The notes beneath the pieces were generated by a model. That model saw only the letters and a list, made by a program, of their open reading frames with translations, was not told where the DNA came from and ran no database searches. Below are positions 1-7,982 of a stretch of 64,000 nucleotides of DNA, piece by piece; positions within the stretch are counted from its first letter, which is position 1, and each line of letters opens with the position of its first letter. This stretch comes from Salinicola socius. GTDB taxonomy: Bacteria; Pseudomonadota; Gammaproteobacteria; Pseudomonadales; Halomonadaceae. The DNA lies in the NCBI RefSeq assembly GCF_001937195.1, contig NZ_MSDO01000017.1:1-64000 (forward strand). The letters run 5' to 3'. A program made the position numbers and the translations under genes.

Positions 1-2
1 TT

Positions 3-752
3 TCGGATGCTGATCAGAGCAACGCCCGTGGCGCCACCGACAGCGGCGGCCGGGGCGAAGCGGCACGCATGAAAGCGCCCTGGCTGCACCTGGCCTCCCC
101 GGCGGGCATCACCCTGAGCACGCCGGAGTCGACCCATCTGGCCCAGGGCAGATCGCTGAGCGTCTCCAGCGGCGAAGACGTCAACATCGCCACCGGCAAG
201 AGCCTGGTGGCCTCGATCTCCGAGAAGCTCTCGCTGTTCGTGCAGAAAGCCGGGATCAAGCTGTTCGCGGCGCGGGGCAAGGTGGAGATGCAAGCGCAGG
301 ATGGCGAGATGGCCTTTACCGCGGAGAAAGGTGTCAAGGTGACCTCCACAGAAGGCCGCATCGAAATCAATGCCGAGAACGGCATCCTGCTGCAGAGCGG
401 CGGCGGCTATATCCGCATCGAAGGCGGCAACATCGAAGTCCACTGCCCGGGTGCCGCGGATCTCAAGGGGGCGCAGCACAACTTCGGCGGACCGACGAGT
501 CTCACCCGGACTCAACCCGAGCTACCTGATGCCCAAGGGCCTTTCGAGGAGTTCTTCACACTGAAGGACAAGCAATCGGGAAAACCTCTCGCCCATGCAC
601 GTTACCGCGTGTCGACTGCCGAAGGGCGGATCATGACAGGGCGCAGCGATAGCGAAGGAAAAACCCAGAAAATCTTCACGAGCAAACCTGAGGAAATCCA
701 GGTGACGATACTGGATCGGTTCGACGACGCCGCCGAAGGAGAGCTGTCATGA
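3..752 (+). CDS. vgrG: VgrG spike protein, C-terminal part (5' end outside window)
   Basis: Type VI secretion tip protein, cut by the left window edge. The frame is open from base 3, and the first internal ATG is at base 69. What is seen is the C-terminal DUF2345-type beta-prism: regularly alternating short strands such as GKVEMQAQDGEMAFTAEKGVKV and repeated phrases of the kind IEINAENGILLQSGGGYIRIEGG. A small beta domain follows (FTLKDKQSGKPLAHARYRV...GRTDS-like), resembling the transthyretin-like tails of VgrGs that carry cargo. VgrG trimers cap the Hcp tube and deliver effectors bound to this end. The stop codon overlaps the next gene's ATG (ATGA at 749-752), so the two are translationally coupled and the next gene is the probable cargo. 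Whether a full T6SS locus lies upstream cannot be seen. Confidence 0.88.
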   Translation, partial: SDADQSNARGATDSGGRGEAARMKAPWLHLASPAGITLSTPESTHLAQGRSLSVSSGEDVNIATGKSLVASISEKLSLFVQKAGIKLFAARGKVEMQAQDGEMAFTAEKGVKVTSTEGRIEINAENGILLQSGGGYIRIEGGNIEVHCPGAADLKGAQHNFGGPTSLTRTQPELPDAQGPFEEFFTLKDKQSGKPLAHARYRVSTAEGRIMTGRSDSEGKTQKIFTSKPEEIQVTILDRFDDAAEGELS

Positions 753-2950
753 GTCAGGGCGGTAATGCCGACGGCAACACCCAAACCAGAAACAAGAGCA
801 AAGGTCAGGACGCCTATCACGAGCCGGCGGATCAGCTTTTCTATATGGTCGGCAAAGGTACGATTCTCGCTGTGCCCCGCAAGGATATGCCGGATCTGCT
901 CGCTGAAATGCGTCTGCTCGAAAGCGTCGTCGAATCTCAGCAGCAGGCGACGAGCCATCTCAAGAGCTGTCAGGACAAGTATATTCAGGTCAAACAGAGC
1001 AGCTATTTCAAACCCGAAGAGCGTGCCGCGCTGTCAGAAGCCGATAGCGCCGAGTCTTTGGAGCGAGAGGTCATCCTGGCACAGTCCGAGTTGGACAAGG
1101 CCAATCGAGATCTTATTCAAGAGATGGAGCCGCTGACGCAGCTCAGTGACAATACCAATCATATCAGCGAACTCATCCCCATCCAGCGACGGGGCGGCCA
1201 CGCTTCGGCCGTGGGTTTTAGGATGACCTACGTTCGCTCACAGAAAATCAAGAACCACTGGCGAAAGTATCGGTTGACGTCCAAAGCCGATACTGCGGGT
1301 GGGAGCGACAGCGTTGTCACCCAAGGGAAGGTGGACTGGAAGAAGCTAAAAAATCAGCTCACGGATATCGGTGATGGCACATCCATCAAGGTCGATATCC
1401 CCTGGTTCGATGACTGGATGAAGCTGGAAGACCAACACAAGGAGCTTTTCCAGTGGAGCGAGCACATCAACGAAAACCTTCAGATCGCCCGCTCCTATCA
1501 GAGTGGTGGCGAGCATGACGTGGACAGCCTCAAAGTCGATCTCAGTGCGGAAGCACAATTGATGCGATGGTCCTACGGGGCAAGTGGCGTTAGTGGTGAG
1601 GCCAATCCTTTCAAGAAGGAAGGCGCGATCAAGTCCAGCGGGCACGCAGAGCTGATGCTGGCGGAGGCCAAGGCGTCCATTGACTGCTACGAGCCGCCGG
1701 GCGGATACATGATGGCCTTTGCCGGCATGAATCTAGGCATGCTGCGCTCTCACACCATTCTGAGCGTGGCCGGCGGCATCGGCGCCAGTATCGCCGCAGA
1801 GCTCAATATCGATGCTGAATTCACCGGAAGCGGAGCCAAGGCCAAGGGCGTCAGGGGCTCCTCCAGGAACAGAGGCATTCCGGGAAAGCAAACCGTCGAT
1901 ATGTCGCTACCCGACAATAGCCAGGGCGGCGAACTTGGCGCCTTTGTCGGTGGTCAGCTCGAAGCTACCGTGGCAGGGCAGGTCGAGTGGAAAAGCCCTG
2001 AGAGCGAGAAATTCGAGCCGTTTGCCAAAATCGCCCCGGCTATCGCAGGTCAGATCGGCATCGGTGGCGAAGCCACACTCAAGATATCTTATCAAGGCGG
2101 AAAATTCCGAATACTCGCCAAAGCGGCTCTCTGTTACGGCGTTGGCGCCAAAGGCAAGCTAACACTAGAAGTTGATGCGACACTGATCTATGAATTTGCA
2201 AAGTGGGTAGCATATCAGCTTAAAAATATTAATTACAAGAAACTGGATTTCATTGACGACGTTGCCTTTGAAACACTATCAAACATACTGGCATTGGCGT
2301 TGGGGAGTGGCAAAAAACTGGAGACCTACTTATACAGCACAGCAGGAGAAGTGCAAAGCGCCTTCATTAGTTTTTGGGGTGACTTACAAGATGACAGAGC
2401 CACTGCAACTGCACGCGGCCACTTGGTTGAACGCATTAACACTAGTCCAGACATGCTCCAGTACACCACGCCAGATGCTAAGGGAGCCTTGCTCTACCGG
2501 CTAATACAGGTTAACGCCTTCGACCTACTGGAGCCTGAGAACCGCACTTGGGACTGGGAAGACATCAACTTCTGGCGCTTTGGTTTTATGACCGATCGTA
2601 AGCGGGCCATCATCAACATCTTCACTTGGGTGCAATCACAGGAGGATTATCGTAACGTCATGCAGCGTATCAAGCCGGAAGTTAATGGCTACAACATCAC
2701 TGTGGAAGAAGGCGAGTCGAAGCTGCTTGCGTTTCTTGGTCGGGGCGAACAACCCTGGCTATCCAGTGATTACCCCGACAACCTTCAACGTTTTTATCGG
2801 CAACTCAAACCAACCGCTTCCAAAGGGAGCCCCATGGTACGAAATGACATGAAAGAGTACCTGACACAAAATGACGTAGAACCTCAGTTCCATCAGGCCT
2901 GCTTTAATCACACGAAATGTCTAGCACTTCCACGCACGAAAAATGCTTAA
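749..2950 (+). CDS. Candidate T6SS cargo effector, unrecognised toxin domain
   Basis: A 733-residue protein with no signal peptide, coupled to vgrG by a 4-bp overlap. I do not recognise a catalytic family. Residues about 25-130 contain a charged, coiled-coil-like stretch (SVVESQQQATSHL, EREVILAQSELDKANRDL). Residues about 315-490 are rich in Gly/Ala with alternating polar and apolar residues (SVAGGIGASIAAEL, GAFVGGQLEATVAGQVEW, GQIGIGGEATLKISY), which could insert into or lie on a membrane. The last ~260 residues are Trp/Phe/Tyr-rich and are written in clearly more AT-rich DNA with rarer codons (from about base 2160) than the first two thirds. A conserved front with a compositionally foreign back is the usual look of a polymorphic effector. 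The two exported SUMF1 proteins encoded just downstream on the opposite strand are candidate immunity proteins. Effector role is inferred from context only. Confidence 0.7.
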   Translation: MSQGGNADGNTQTRNKSKGQDAYHEPADQLFYMVGKGTILAVPRKDMPDLLAEMRLLESVVESQQQATSHLKSCQDKYIQVKQSSYFKPEERAALSEADSAESLEREVILAQSELDKANRDLIQEMEPLTQLSDNTNHISELIPIQRRGGHASAVGFRMTYVRSQKIKNHWRKYRLTSKADTAGGSDSVVTQGKVDWKKLKNQLTDIGDGTSIKVDIPWFDDWMKLEDQHKELFQWSEHINENLQIARSYQSGGEHDVDSLKVDLSAEAQLMRWSYGASGVSGEANPFKKEGAIKSSGHAELMLAEAKASIDCYEPPGGYMMAFAGMNLGMLRSHTILSVAGGIGASIAAELNIDAEFTGSGAKAKGVRGSSRNRGIPGKQTVDMSLPDNSQGGELGAFVGGQLEATVAGQVEWKSPESEKFEPFAKIAPAIAGQIGIGGEATLKISYQGGKFRILAKAALCYGVGAKGKLTLEVDATLIYEFAKWVAYQLKNINYKKLDFIDDVAFETLSNILALALGSGKKLETYLYSTAGEVQSAFISFWGDLQDDRATATARGHLVERINTSPDMLQYTTPDAKGALLYRLIQVNAFDLLEPENRTWDWEDINFWRFGFMTDRKRAIINIFTWVQSQEDYRNVMQRIKPEVNGYNITVEEGESKLLAFLGRGEQPWLSSDYPDNLQRFYRQLKPTASKGSPMVRNDMKEYLTQNDVEPQFHQACFNHTKCLALPRTKNA

Positions 2951-2998
2951 AAAAGCGGGTTTAGGATTTATACGAAAAGTTACCGCACAAGTGTGAGA

Positions 2999-3075
2999 CA
3001 CGGCAAAAATCGGCGAAGCGCGGAGTTTCCGAAGTGGAAACGAGCACTTTGAGCCGATTTTAGCGCCGTGCCATA
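2999..3075. repeat. Dispersed palindromic repeat family, copy A (internal part)
   Basis: Closely matches the reverse complement of the inner part of the copy at 31172-31314: GGCAAAAATCGGCGAA then CGGAGTTT, a GTGGAAACGAGCA-like block, TTTGAGCCGATTTT and GCGCCGT. The terminal CTGTCTGAAAA ends are not recognisable here, so this copy is degenerate or truncated. It lies between the effector gene and the convergent SUMF1 gene. Confidence 0.65.
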
Positions 3076-3111
3076 TTACCTAGCGAAGACAGTTTTCATA
3101 CAAAGCAAAGG

Positions 3112-4038
3112 CTAGTTTGTCTGGTCGACCACACAACGAACTGTGCTCATGCTGTAGGGTTGCTTTTTTTCCGGATCAACCTCTACGTCGTTGCCCTTCG
3201 GTGGAATCTGAGTTAGATCCGGATTATAGGGCGTTCGTATAACTGTGACCATGCCCAAAAAGCTTTCTCCAGTAGCCCCCCCTCGGCGTACTTTGAGTGT
3301 CCCGGATTCAGGGCCAGTCGGGTTAAGTTCCTGTGAATGCTCGTAATAGTCCTTACCATACCAGTCGCTGACCCACTCATAACCATTAAGCCCCATCTGA
3401 TAGATACCCAAAGGGTTGGGGGGGTACTTTTTGGCAATAGTGTAAGGTGCCATAGGGCTATTACCCGCAGTAGCCTTCCGTCTATCTTCTCGAGTAGGAT
3501 AATTTTTGCCTTCTCGCAAAATGCCATCATCTGTAGCATAGGGCATCATTTTTCCTCGACTTCTAGCAGCGTATTCCCATTGGGCTTCGGTCGGGAGTGC
3601 GAAAGGAAGGCCGGTTTGATTTGCCAGCCATTGGCAATAATCCCGGGCCTGATACCAGTCCACGCCCGCCGGCACGTCAGGAGCGCGAGTTCGACTACTA
3701 TAGTTGTTCGTGTTGATTTTGGGTTGGCCGGTAGCTTCGGTGTAAGTATCATAATCGGCGTAGGAGACCTGACGATCCATTATATAATAGCCGTCAAGCG
3801 TGACCTTATGGAGGTGTTTGTCGTCTTCCCCAACACTCCATGGCAAATAATCACCCTTGGGATCTTTTGGCCCAAAATCCCCCATCTCAAAGCTGCCGCC
3901 TTCCACATAAACTAGATGCTTCTTGGTTTTTTTGATCAGTGCATCAACCGCCTTTTCCGTATCTTGGTCGGCACTACTTTGCCCACAGGCAGTCAATAAA
4001 AAAGATGAAAAAAATACCAAAGCACATGGAAATTTCAT
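3112..4038 (-). CDS. SUMF1 (formylglycine-generating enzyme fold) lipoprotein, candidate T6SS immunity protein
   Basis: 308-residue protein read from the ATG at 4038. An in-frame ATG at 4080 would add 14 residues ahead of the signal peptide and is less likely. It begins MKFPCALVFFSSFLLTACGQ, a type II signal peptide with lipobox LTAC, so it should be lipid-anchored in the periplasm. The rest is a SUMF1/EgtB/PvdO-type fold: YVEGGSFEMGDFG, the PTEAQWEYAARSRG signature, NGYEWVSDWYG and RRGG. The cysteine pair needed for formylglycine generation is not obvious, so enzymatic activity is doubtful. In H1-T6SS the periplasmic TagR protein has the same fold, so a regulatory role is possible. Position beside a vgrG-linked effector, tandem duplication and periplasmic address favour immunity to a periplasm- or membrane-acting toxin. 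That is inference. Confidence 0.8.
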   Translation of the reverse strand: MKFPCALVFFSSFLLTACGQSSADQDTEKAVDALIKKTKKHLVYVEGGSFEMGDFGPKDPKGDYLPWSVGEDDKHLHKVTLDGYYIMDRQVSYADYDTYTEATGQPKINTNNYSSRTRAPDVPAGVDWYQARDYCQWLANQTGLPFALPTEAQWEYAARSRGKMMPYATDDGILREGKNYPTREDRRKATAGNSPMAPYTIAKKYPPNPLGIYQMGLNGYEWVSDWYGKDYYEHSQELNPTGPESGTLKVRRGGATGESFLGMVTVIRTPYNPDLTQIPPKGNDVEVDPEKKQPYSMSTVRCVVDQTN

Positions 4039-4197
4039 ATCTTCACCCACCATATAATGGTACAGCACCTGAGGTGCCATTCAAATTGAAAAACAAAACC
4101 AAAAACCTGACAACCAACATCTCTTTTATTCAAGCATATTCCATCTTAGATGCTCGGCATAGCGAAACGCACCGACACTGCCTGATTTCATGCACTT

Positions 4198-5130
4198 TCA
4201 CCTTTCGGACTCATTGACCACACACCTAAAAGTCGTTTCAAAAGGGGCTCGTTTAGAGAGCATTTCCTTTAACCGCGGGTTATCGGCCACATCGGAAGTA
4301 TCTCGTGACAAGTCCGGTTTTGCCTTGCTACGGTAGACAGTCAGCATCCCTTGATCTGAGGCACTGAACCCACCACCACGAAGTACTTTCTCTGTTCCTT
4401 CTTCAGGGCCCATCGGATTTTTCTCGGGAGAATGTTCATAATAATCCTTTCCGTACCAATCATTCACCCATTCGAATCCATTCAACCCCATCTGATAGAT
4501 GCCCAATGGATTAGCTGGAATCGAAGCTATCTCAAATGCCTTTGGCGCTGCCCCATCAACTGTTGTCTTCCTGATCTCTGCCTTAGAGGGAGCATTTTTT
4601 CCACGTTCAAGTGTACCGTCATCTGTTGCGTAAGGCCGAAACTCACCACGAGTTCTGGCAGCATATTCCCACTGTGCCTCAGTCGGCAAGGCGTATGGGC
4701 GCCCCGTTTTTTCTGCCATCCACTGACAATAGTCGTGTGCTTGATTCCAACTAACACCAACGGGAACGTTGGGGCTCTGGAATCGCGCCCCGAAACCTTC
4801 GATACTGACATCTGGCTGCCCCGTAGATTTTGTGTAAACATCAAAATCAGAATAAGAGACCTGACGCGAAGCCATGTAATACCCATTTAGGGTCACTTCA
4901 TGCAGGTACTTATTTTCGTCACTATAGGTATAAGGCAACTTCCCGGTCTTAGAGTCGACTTGTCCGAAATCGCCCATCTGAAAGCTACCACCGTTCACAT
5001 AGAACAAGTTTCCTTTGGTCTTCTCAATCAGCCCATCAACCGCTTTTTCTGTATCTTGGTCGGCACTGCTCTGCCCGTATGCCGTTAGCGCAAGCGATGA
5101 TATGGCCACTAATGTCAACAAAGGTTTCAT
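4198..5130 (-). CDS. SUMF1-fold exported protein, paralogue of the preceding lipoprotein
   Basis: 310 residues from the ATG at 5130; a GTG at 5136 is also in frame. Clearly paralogous to the protein at 3112-4038: both have QSSADQDTEKAVD just after the signal peptide, GGSFQMGDFG-type strands, PTEAQWEYAARTRG and NGFEWVNDWYGKDYYEHS. The signal sequence ends LTAYGQ: the lipobox cysteine is replaced by tyrosine (codon at 5077-5079), so this copy is predicted to be a soluble periplasmic or signal-anchored protein rather than a lipoprotein. The DNA is AT-rich compared with flanking genes. The two copies are 159 bp apart, same strand, converging on the effector gene. Likely role: second immunity protein against a variant of the effector, by inference. 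Confidence 0.78.
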   Translation of the reverse strand: MKPLLTLVAISSLALTAYGQSSADQDTEKAVDGLIEKTKGNLFYVNGGSFQMGDFGQVDSKTGKLPYTYSDENKYLHEVTLNGYYMASRQVSYSDFDVYTKSTGQPDVSIEGFGARFQSPNVPVGVSWNQAHDYCQWMAEKTGRPYALPTEAQWEYAARTRGEFRPYATDDGTLERGKNAPSKAEIRKTTVDGAAPKAFEIASIPANPLGIYQMGLNGFEWVNDWYGKDYYEHSPEKNPMGPEEGTEKVLRGGGFSASDQGMLTVYRSKAKPDLSRDTSDVADNPRLKEMLSKRAPFETTFRCVVNESER

Positions 5131-5515
5131 AACCACTTTACACCTGGCAATCTGCTAAAGATGGTTGTGTCACATGAAGCGGCATATGAAACTGCGAAAC
5201 TATAAATTGCAAAGACTTCCCACCGCCAGGACACTACCACGCCCTCTCCAGGCTTTATTGTGCCATATCAGACTAGCGGCGTAGACGAAACCCTCAAGAA
5301 TCGCCGGTCAAAGAGACGACGGTTCAGGCGTGTACCTGTGCCAAGCGCTATCTGAATCCGCTGTGCTGATTCCATGGTGACCACAGGTCATCCAGGCACC
5401 GCAGACCAAAGTCGTATTCAGCGAAACCAAAGCCCCCTGCCAGGAAAGACAGATTTCCCCGCTCATCGACTCCGGCCATGCTGCCGGTACCTTACCGAGA
5501 CGGGTGGATCGTTCG
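5131..5515. other. Divergent intergenic region, no gene recognised
   Basis: This gap separates the SUMF1 pair (minus) from the itaconate cluster (plus). The reading frames that cross it are shadows of the hydratase gene or very short. No LysR-type regulator gene is present, although one adjoins the equivalent Pseudomonas cluster. The composition changes from AT-rich near 5130-5210 to GC-rich after about 5290, so the right edge of the foreign cassette may lie in this gap. Confidence 0.55.
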
Positions 5516-6382
5516 ATGTCCGACAACATGCCCAGCAACGCGCTGGAACGCTGGATCGGCAACCGGGAACAAAGCACGGATCATATCGATAGCGCCCTGG
5601 TAGCTCGGGTCGCCGCGACTTTCGGCAAACCCTGCCCCGCCCCCGGCGAGCCGTTGCCGCCATTGTGGCACTGGGCTTTCTTCCAGAACCCGCTTCCTGG
5701 TGCACAGCTTGGCGGCGATGGTCACCCGACCCGCGGCGGTTTTCTACCGCCAGCGGAGGATCGCAACCGGATGTGGGCCGGCGGACGTGTCGAGTTTCTC
5801 CAATCGCTGAAGGTGGGCATCAAGGCCCAACGCGTCTCCACCGTGACCGATATTCAGGAGAAACACGGTCGTACCGGCTCGCTGCTGTTCGTGACCGTGC
5901 AGCACGACTATTCCCAGGCCGGCGAACTCGCCATCCGCGAAGCGCAGGACATCGTCTACCGCCAGCCTTCCCCGCCCAAGCTGTCGCTCGACGAGCCGAT
6001 GCCGGCGGCGGAGTGGTCGCAGACCGTCGATCCCGACCCGGTGCTGCTGTTCCGTTACTCGGCGGTCACTTTCAACGGCCACCGTATCCATTACGACTGG
6101 CCCTATGTCACCGATACCGAGGGCTACCCGGGGTTGGTGGTGCATGGGCCGCTGATCGCCACGCTGCAACTGCAGGCATTCTGCGAGGCGAATCCCCAGG
6201 CGCGCCCCACCAGCATGCGCTACCGCGGCCTGCGCCCGCTGATCGCCGACAAGCCGTTTCAGACGACGGGGCGCATCGTGGATGACGGCATCGCCGAGCT
6301 GACCGCCGGCAACGAAGACGGACCGGCCCATCGTGCCACGGTGGAATTCAAGGACACTGAAGATCAGGAGTCTCGATCATGA
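5516..6382 (+). CDS. ich: MaoC/hotdog acyl-CoA hydratase, probable itaconyl-CoA hydratase
   Basis: 288 residues from ATG 5516; a GTG at 5504 is an alternative start. Two-domain hot-dog protein of the FAS1-like dehydratase/mesaconyl-C4-CoA hydratase group. An N-terminal half carries LPPLWHWAFF and a GGFLPP loop. The C-terminal half carries the hydratase signature FNGHRIHYDWPYVTDTEGYPGLVVHGPL, with the catalytic Asp/His region HYD...HGP. In the itaconate pathway this enzyme converts itaconyl-CoA (via mesaconyl-C4-CoA) to (S)-citramalyl-CoA, the substrate of the lyase encoded at 10663-11487. First gene of the cluster and overlaps the dehydrogenase by ATGA. The assignment rests on family signature plus a gene order identical to PA0878-PA0886. 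Confidence 0.85.
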   Translation: MSDNMPSNALERWIGNREQSTDHIDSALVARVAATFGKPCPAPGEPLPPLWHWAFFQNPLPGAQLGGDGHPTRGGFLPPAEDRNRMWAGGRVEFLQSLKVGIKAQRVSTVTDIQEKHGRTGSLLFVTVQHDYSQAGELAIREAQDIVYRQPSPPKLSLDEPMPAAEWSQTVDPDPVLLFRYSAVTFNGHRIHYDWPYVTDTEGYPGLVVHGPLIATLQLQAFCEANPQARPTSMRYRGLRPLIADKPFQTTGRIVDDGIAELTAGNEDGPAHRATVEFKDTEDQESRS

Positions 6383-7578
6383 GTCTCGACCTTATCGACC
6401 AAGCCTCTATCAACCAAGCCCCTGTCGACCATGAGGCGCTGGAAGCGATCCGCGACGGCGTGCGCAGCCTGTGCCAGCAGTACGATGGCGAATACTGGCG
6501 CCACATCGACAGAACCGAGGGCTTCCCAGAGAAGTTCGTGACCGAGCTGACCGAAGCCGGCTGGCTCGGTGCGATGATCCCCGAGGAGTTCGGCGGCTCC
6601 GGCCTGGGCCTGACCGAGGCCAGCGTAATTCTCGAGGAGGTCAATCGTTGCGGCGGCAACGCCGGCTTCGTCCACGGCCAGATGTACAACATGGCGACAC
6701 TGCTCAAGCACGGCAGCGCCGCCCAGAAGGCCGAGATCCTGCCCAAGCTCGCCAGCGGCGAATTGCGCCTGCAGTCGATGGGCGTCACCGAGCCCACTAC
6801 CGGCACCGACACCACCAAGATCAAGACCACGGCGGTCAAGCGCGGCGACAAGTACGTGATCAACGGCCAGAAGGTGTGGATTTCGCGGATCCAGCATTCG
6901 GACCTGATGATCCTGCTCGCCCGCACCACGCCGTTGGCCGAGGTCAAGCGCAAGTCCGAGGGGATGTCGATTTTCCTGGTCGACCTGCATCAGGCGATCG
7001 GCAATGGCATGACGGTCCAGCCGATCGACAACATGGTCGGCCACGAGACCAACGAGCTGTTCTTCGACAATCTCGAGCTGCCGGCAGAGAGCCTGATCGG
7101 CGAGGAAGGCAAGGGGTTCCGCTACATTCTCGACGGCCTCAACGCCGAGCGGACCTTGATCGCGGCCGAGTGCATCGGCGACGGCCGCTGGTTCATCGAC
7201 AAGGCCAGCCGTTATGCCAACGAGCGGATCGTCTTCGACCGCCCGATCGGCCAGAACCAGGGTGTCCAGTTCCCCATCGCCGAAGCGCATATCGAGGTGG
7301 AAGCCGCCGATCTGATGCGCTGGCGCGCGTGTCAGGCGTTCGACGCCGGCTTGCCGGCCGGGGCCAGTGCCAACATGGCCAAGTATCTGGCGGCCAAGGC
7401 CTCGTGGGAGGCGGCCAATGTCTGCCTGCAGACCCACGGCGGGTTCGGTTTCGCCACTGAGTACGACGTCGAGCGCAAGTTCCGTGAGACGCGCCTCTAT
7501 CAGGTCGCCCCGATCTCCACCAACCTGATTCTCTCCTACGTGGCCGAGCACTTGCTCGATCTACCACGGTCGTTCTGA
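6379..7578 (+). CDS. Acyl-CoA dehydrogenase of the itaconate cluster (PA0879-like)
   Basis: 399 residues, the normal length for a flavin acyl-CoA dehydrogenase. Seen: substrate/FAD middle domain LQSMGVTEPTTGTDTTKIKT and VWISRIQHSD, then C-terminal FDRPIGQNQGVQFPIAEA and the family's QTHGGFGFATEYDVERKFR near the end, which contacts FAD and the dimer partner. Coupled to the hydratase by a 4-bp overlap. It corresponds by position to PA0879, reported to widen the substrate range of the itaconate route to methylsuccinate. A methylsuccinyl-CoA dehydrogenase role is therefore likely, giving mesaconyl-CoA. The exact substrate cannot be read from sequence. Confidence 0.85.
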   Translation: MSLDLIDQASINQAPVDHEALEAIRDGVRSLCQQYDGEYWRHIDRTEGFPEKFVTELTEAGWLGAMIPEEFGGSGLGLTEASVILEEVNRCGGNAGFVHGQMYNMATLLKHGSAAQKAEILPKLASGELRLQSMGVTEPTTGTDTTKIKTTAVKRGDKYVINGQKVWISRIQHSDLMILLARTTPLAEVKRKSEGMSIFLVDLHQAIGNGMTVQPIDNMVGHETNELFFDNLELPAESLIGEEGKGFRYILDGLNAERTLIAAECIGDGRWFIDKASRYANERIVFDRPIGQNQGVQFPIAEAHIEVEAADLMRWRACQAFDAGLPAGASANMAKYLAAKASWEAANVCLQTHGGFGFATEYDVERKFRETRLYQVAPISTNLILSYVAEHLLDLPRSF

Positions 7579-7586
7579 GGTCGCCC

Positions 7587-7982
7587 ATGAAGATCACGCA
7601 GCTCGACCATCTGGTGTTGACGGTCGCCGATATCGACACGACTTGCACCTTCTACGAACGCGCCCTCGGCATGAGCCGCGTCGTCTTTGGCGAGGGTCGT
7701 GTCGCCCTGGGCTTCGGCGAGCAGAAGATCAACCTGCATCGTCACGGTCGGGAATTCGAACCCAAGGCCGACCGCCCCACGCCGGGCTCGGCGGATCTGT
7801 GCTTCCTGAGCGACACGCCGCTGGAACAGGTGATCATTGATCTGGCTGGCGCTGGCGTCACGATCATCGAAGGCCCGGTGGATCGGACCGGGGCCACCGG
7901 ACCGATTTGTTCCGTCTATGTCCGCGATCCCGAAGACAACCTGATCGAGATCGCCAATCGAATCGAGGAGCGTTTGCGATGA
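7587..7982 (+). CDS. VOC-family (glyoxalase fold) protein, PA0880-like lactonase candidate
   Basis: 131 residues with the glyoxalase/bleomycin-resistance fold. It opens ITQLDHLVLTVADIDTT, with the metal-binding His in LDHLVL, and later has DLCFLSD and SVYVRDPEDNLIEIAN, whose Glu is the usual last metal ligand. Small VOC proteins are metal-dependent isomerases, epimerases, lyases or lactonases. The positional counterpart PA0880 has been reported as a 2-hydroxyparaconate lactonase, acting on a fungal itaconate derivative, so the same activity is proposed. Eight bases after the dehydrogenase, and overlapping the next gene by ATGA. Confidence 0.8.
   Translation: MKITQLDHLVLTVADIDTTCTFYERALGMSRVVFGEGRVALGFGEQKINLHRHGREFEPKADRPTPGSADLCFLSDTPLEQVIIDLAGAGVTIIEGPVDRTGATGPICSVYVRDPEDNLIEIANRIEERLR

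Noticed and set aside
3112-5130. SUMF1 proteins as true formylglycine-generating enzymes for a sulfatase
   Set aside because: No sulfatase gene nearby, no convincing catalytic cysteine pair, and exported by signal peptides; T6SS context is the better explanation.
6364-7551. 395-residue minus-strand open frame opposite the acyl-CoA dehydrogenase
   Set aside because: Translation is rich in Asp/Gly/Leu/Arg with no family motifs; it is the antisense shadow of a well-supported gene in GC-rich DNA.
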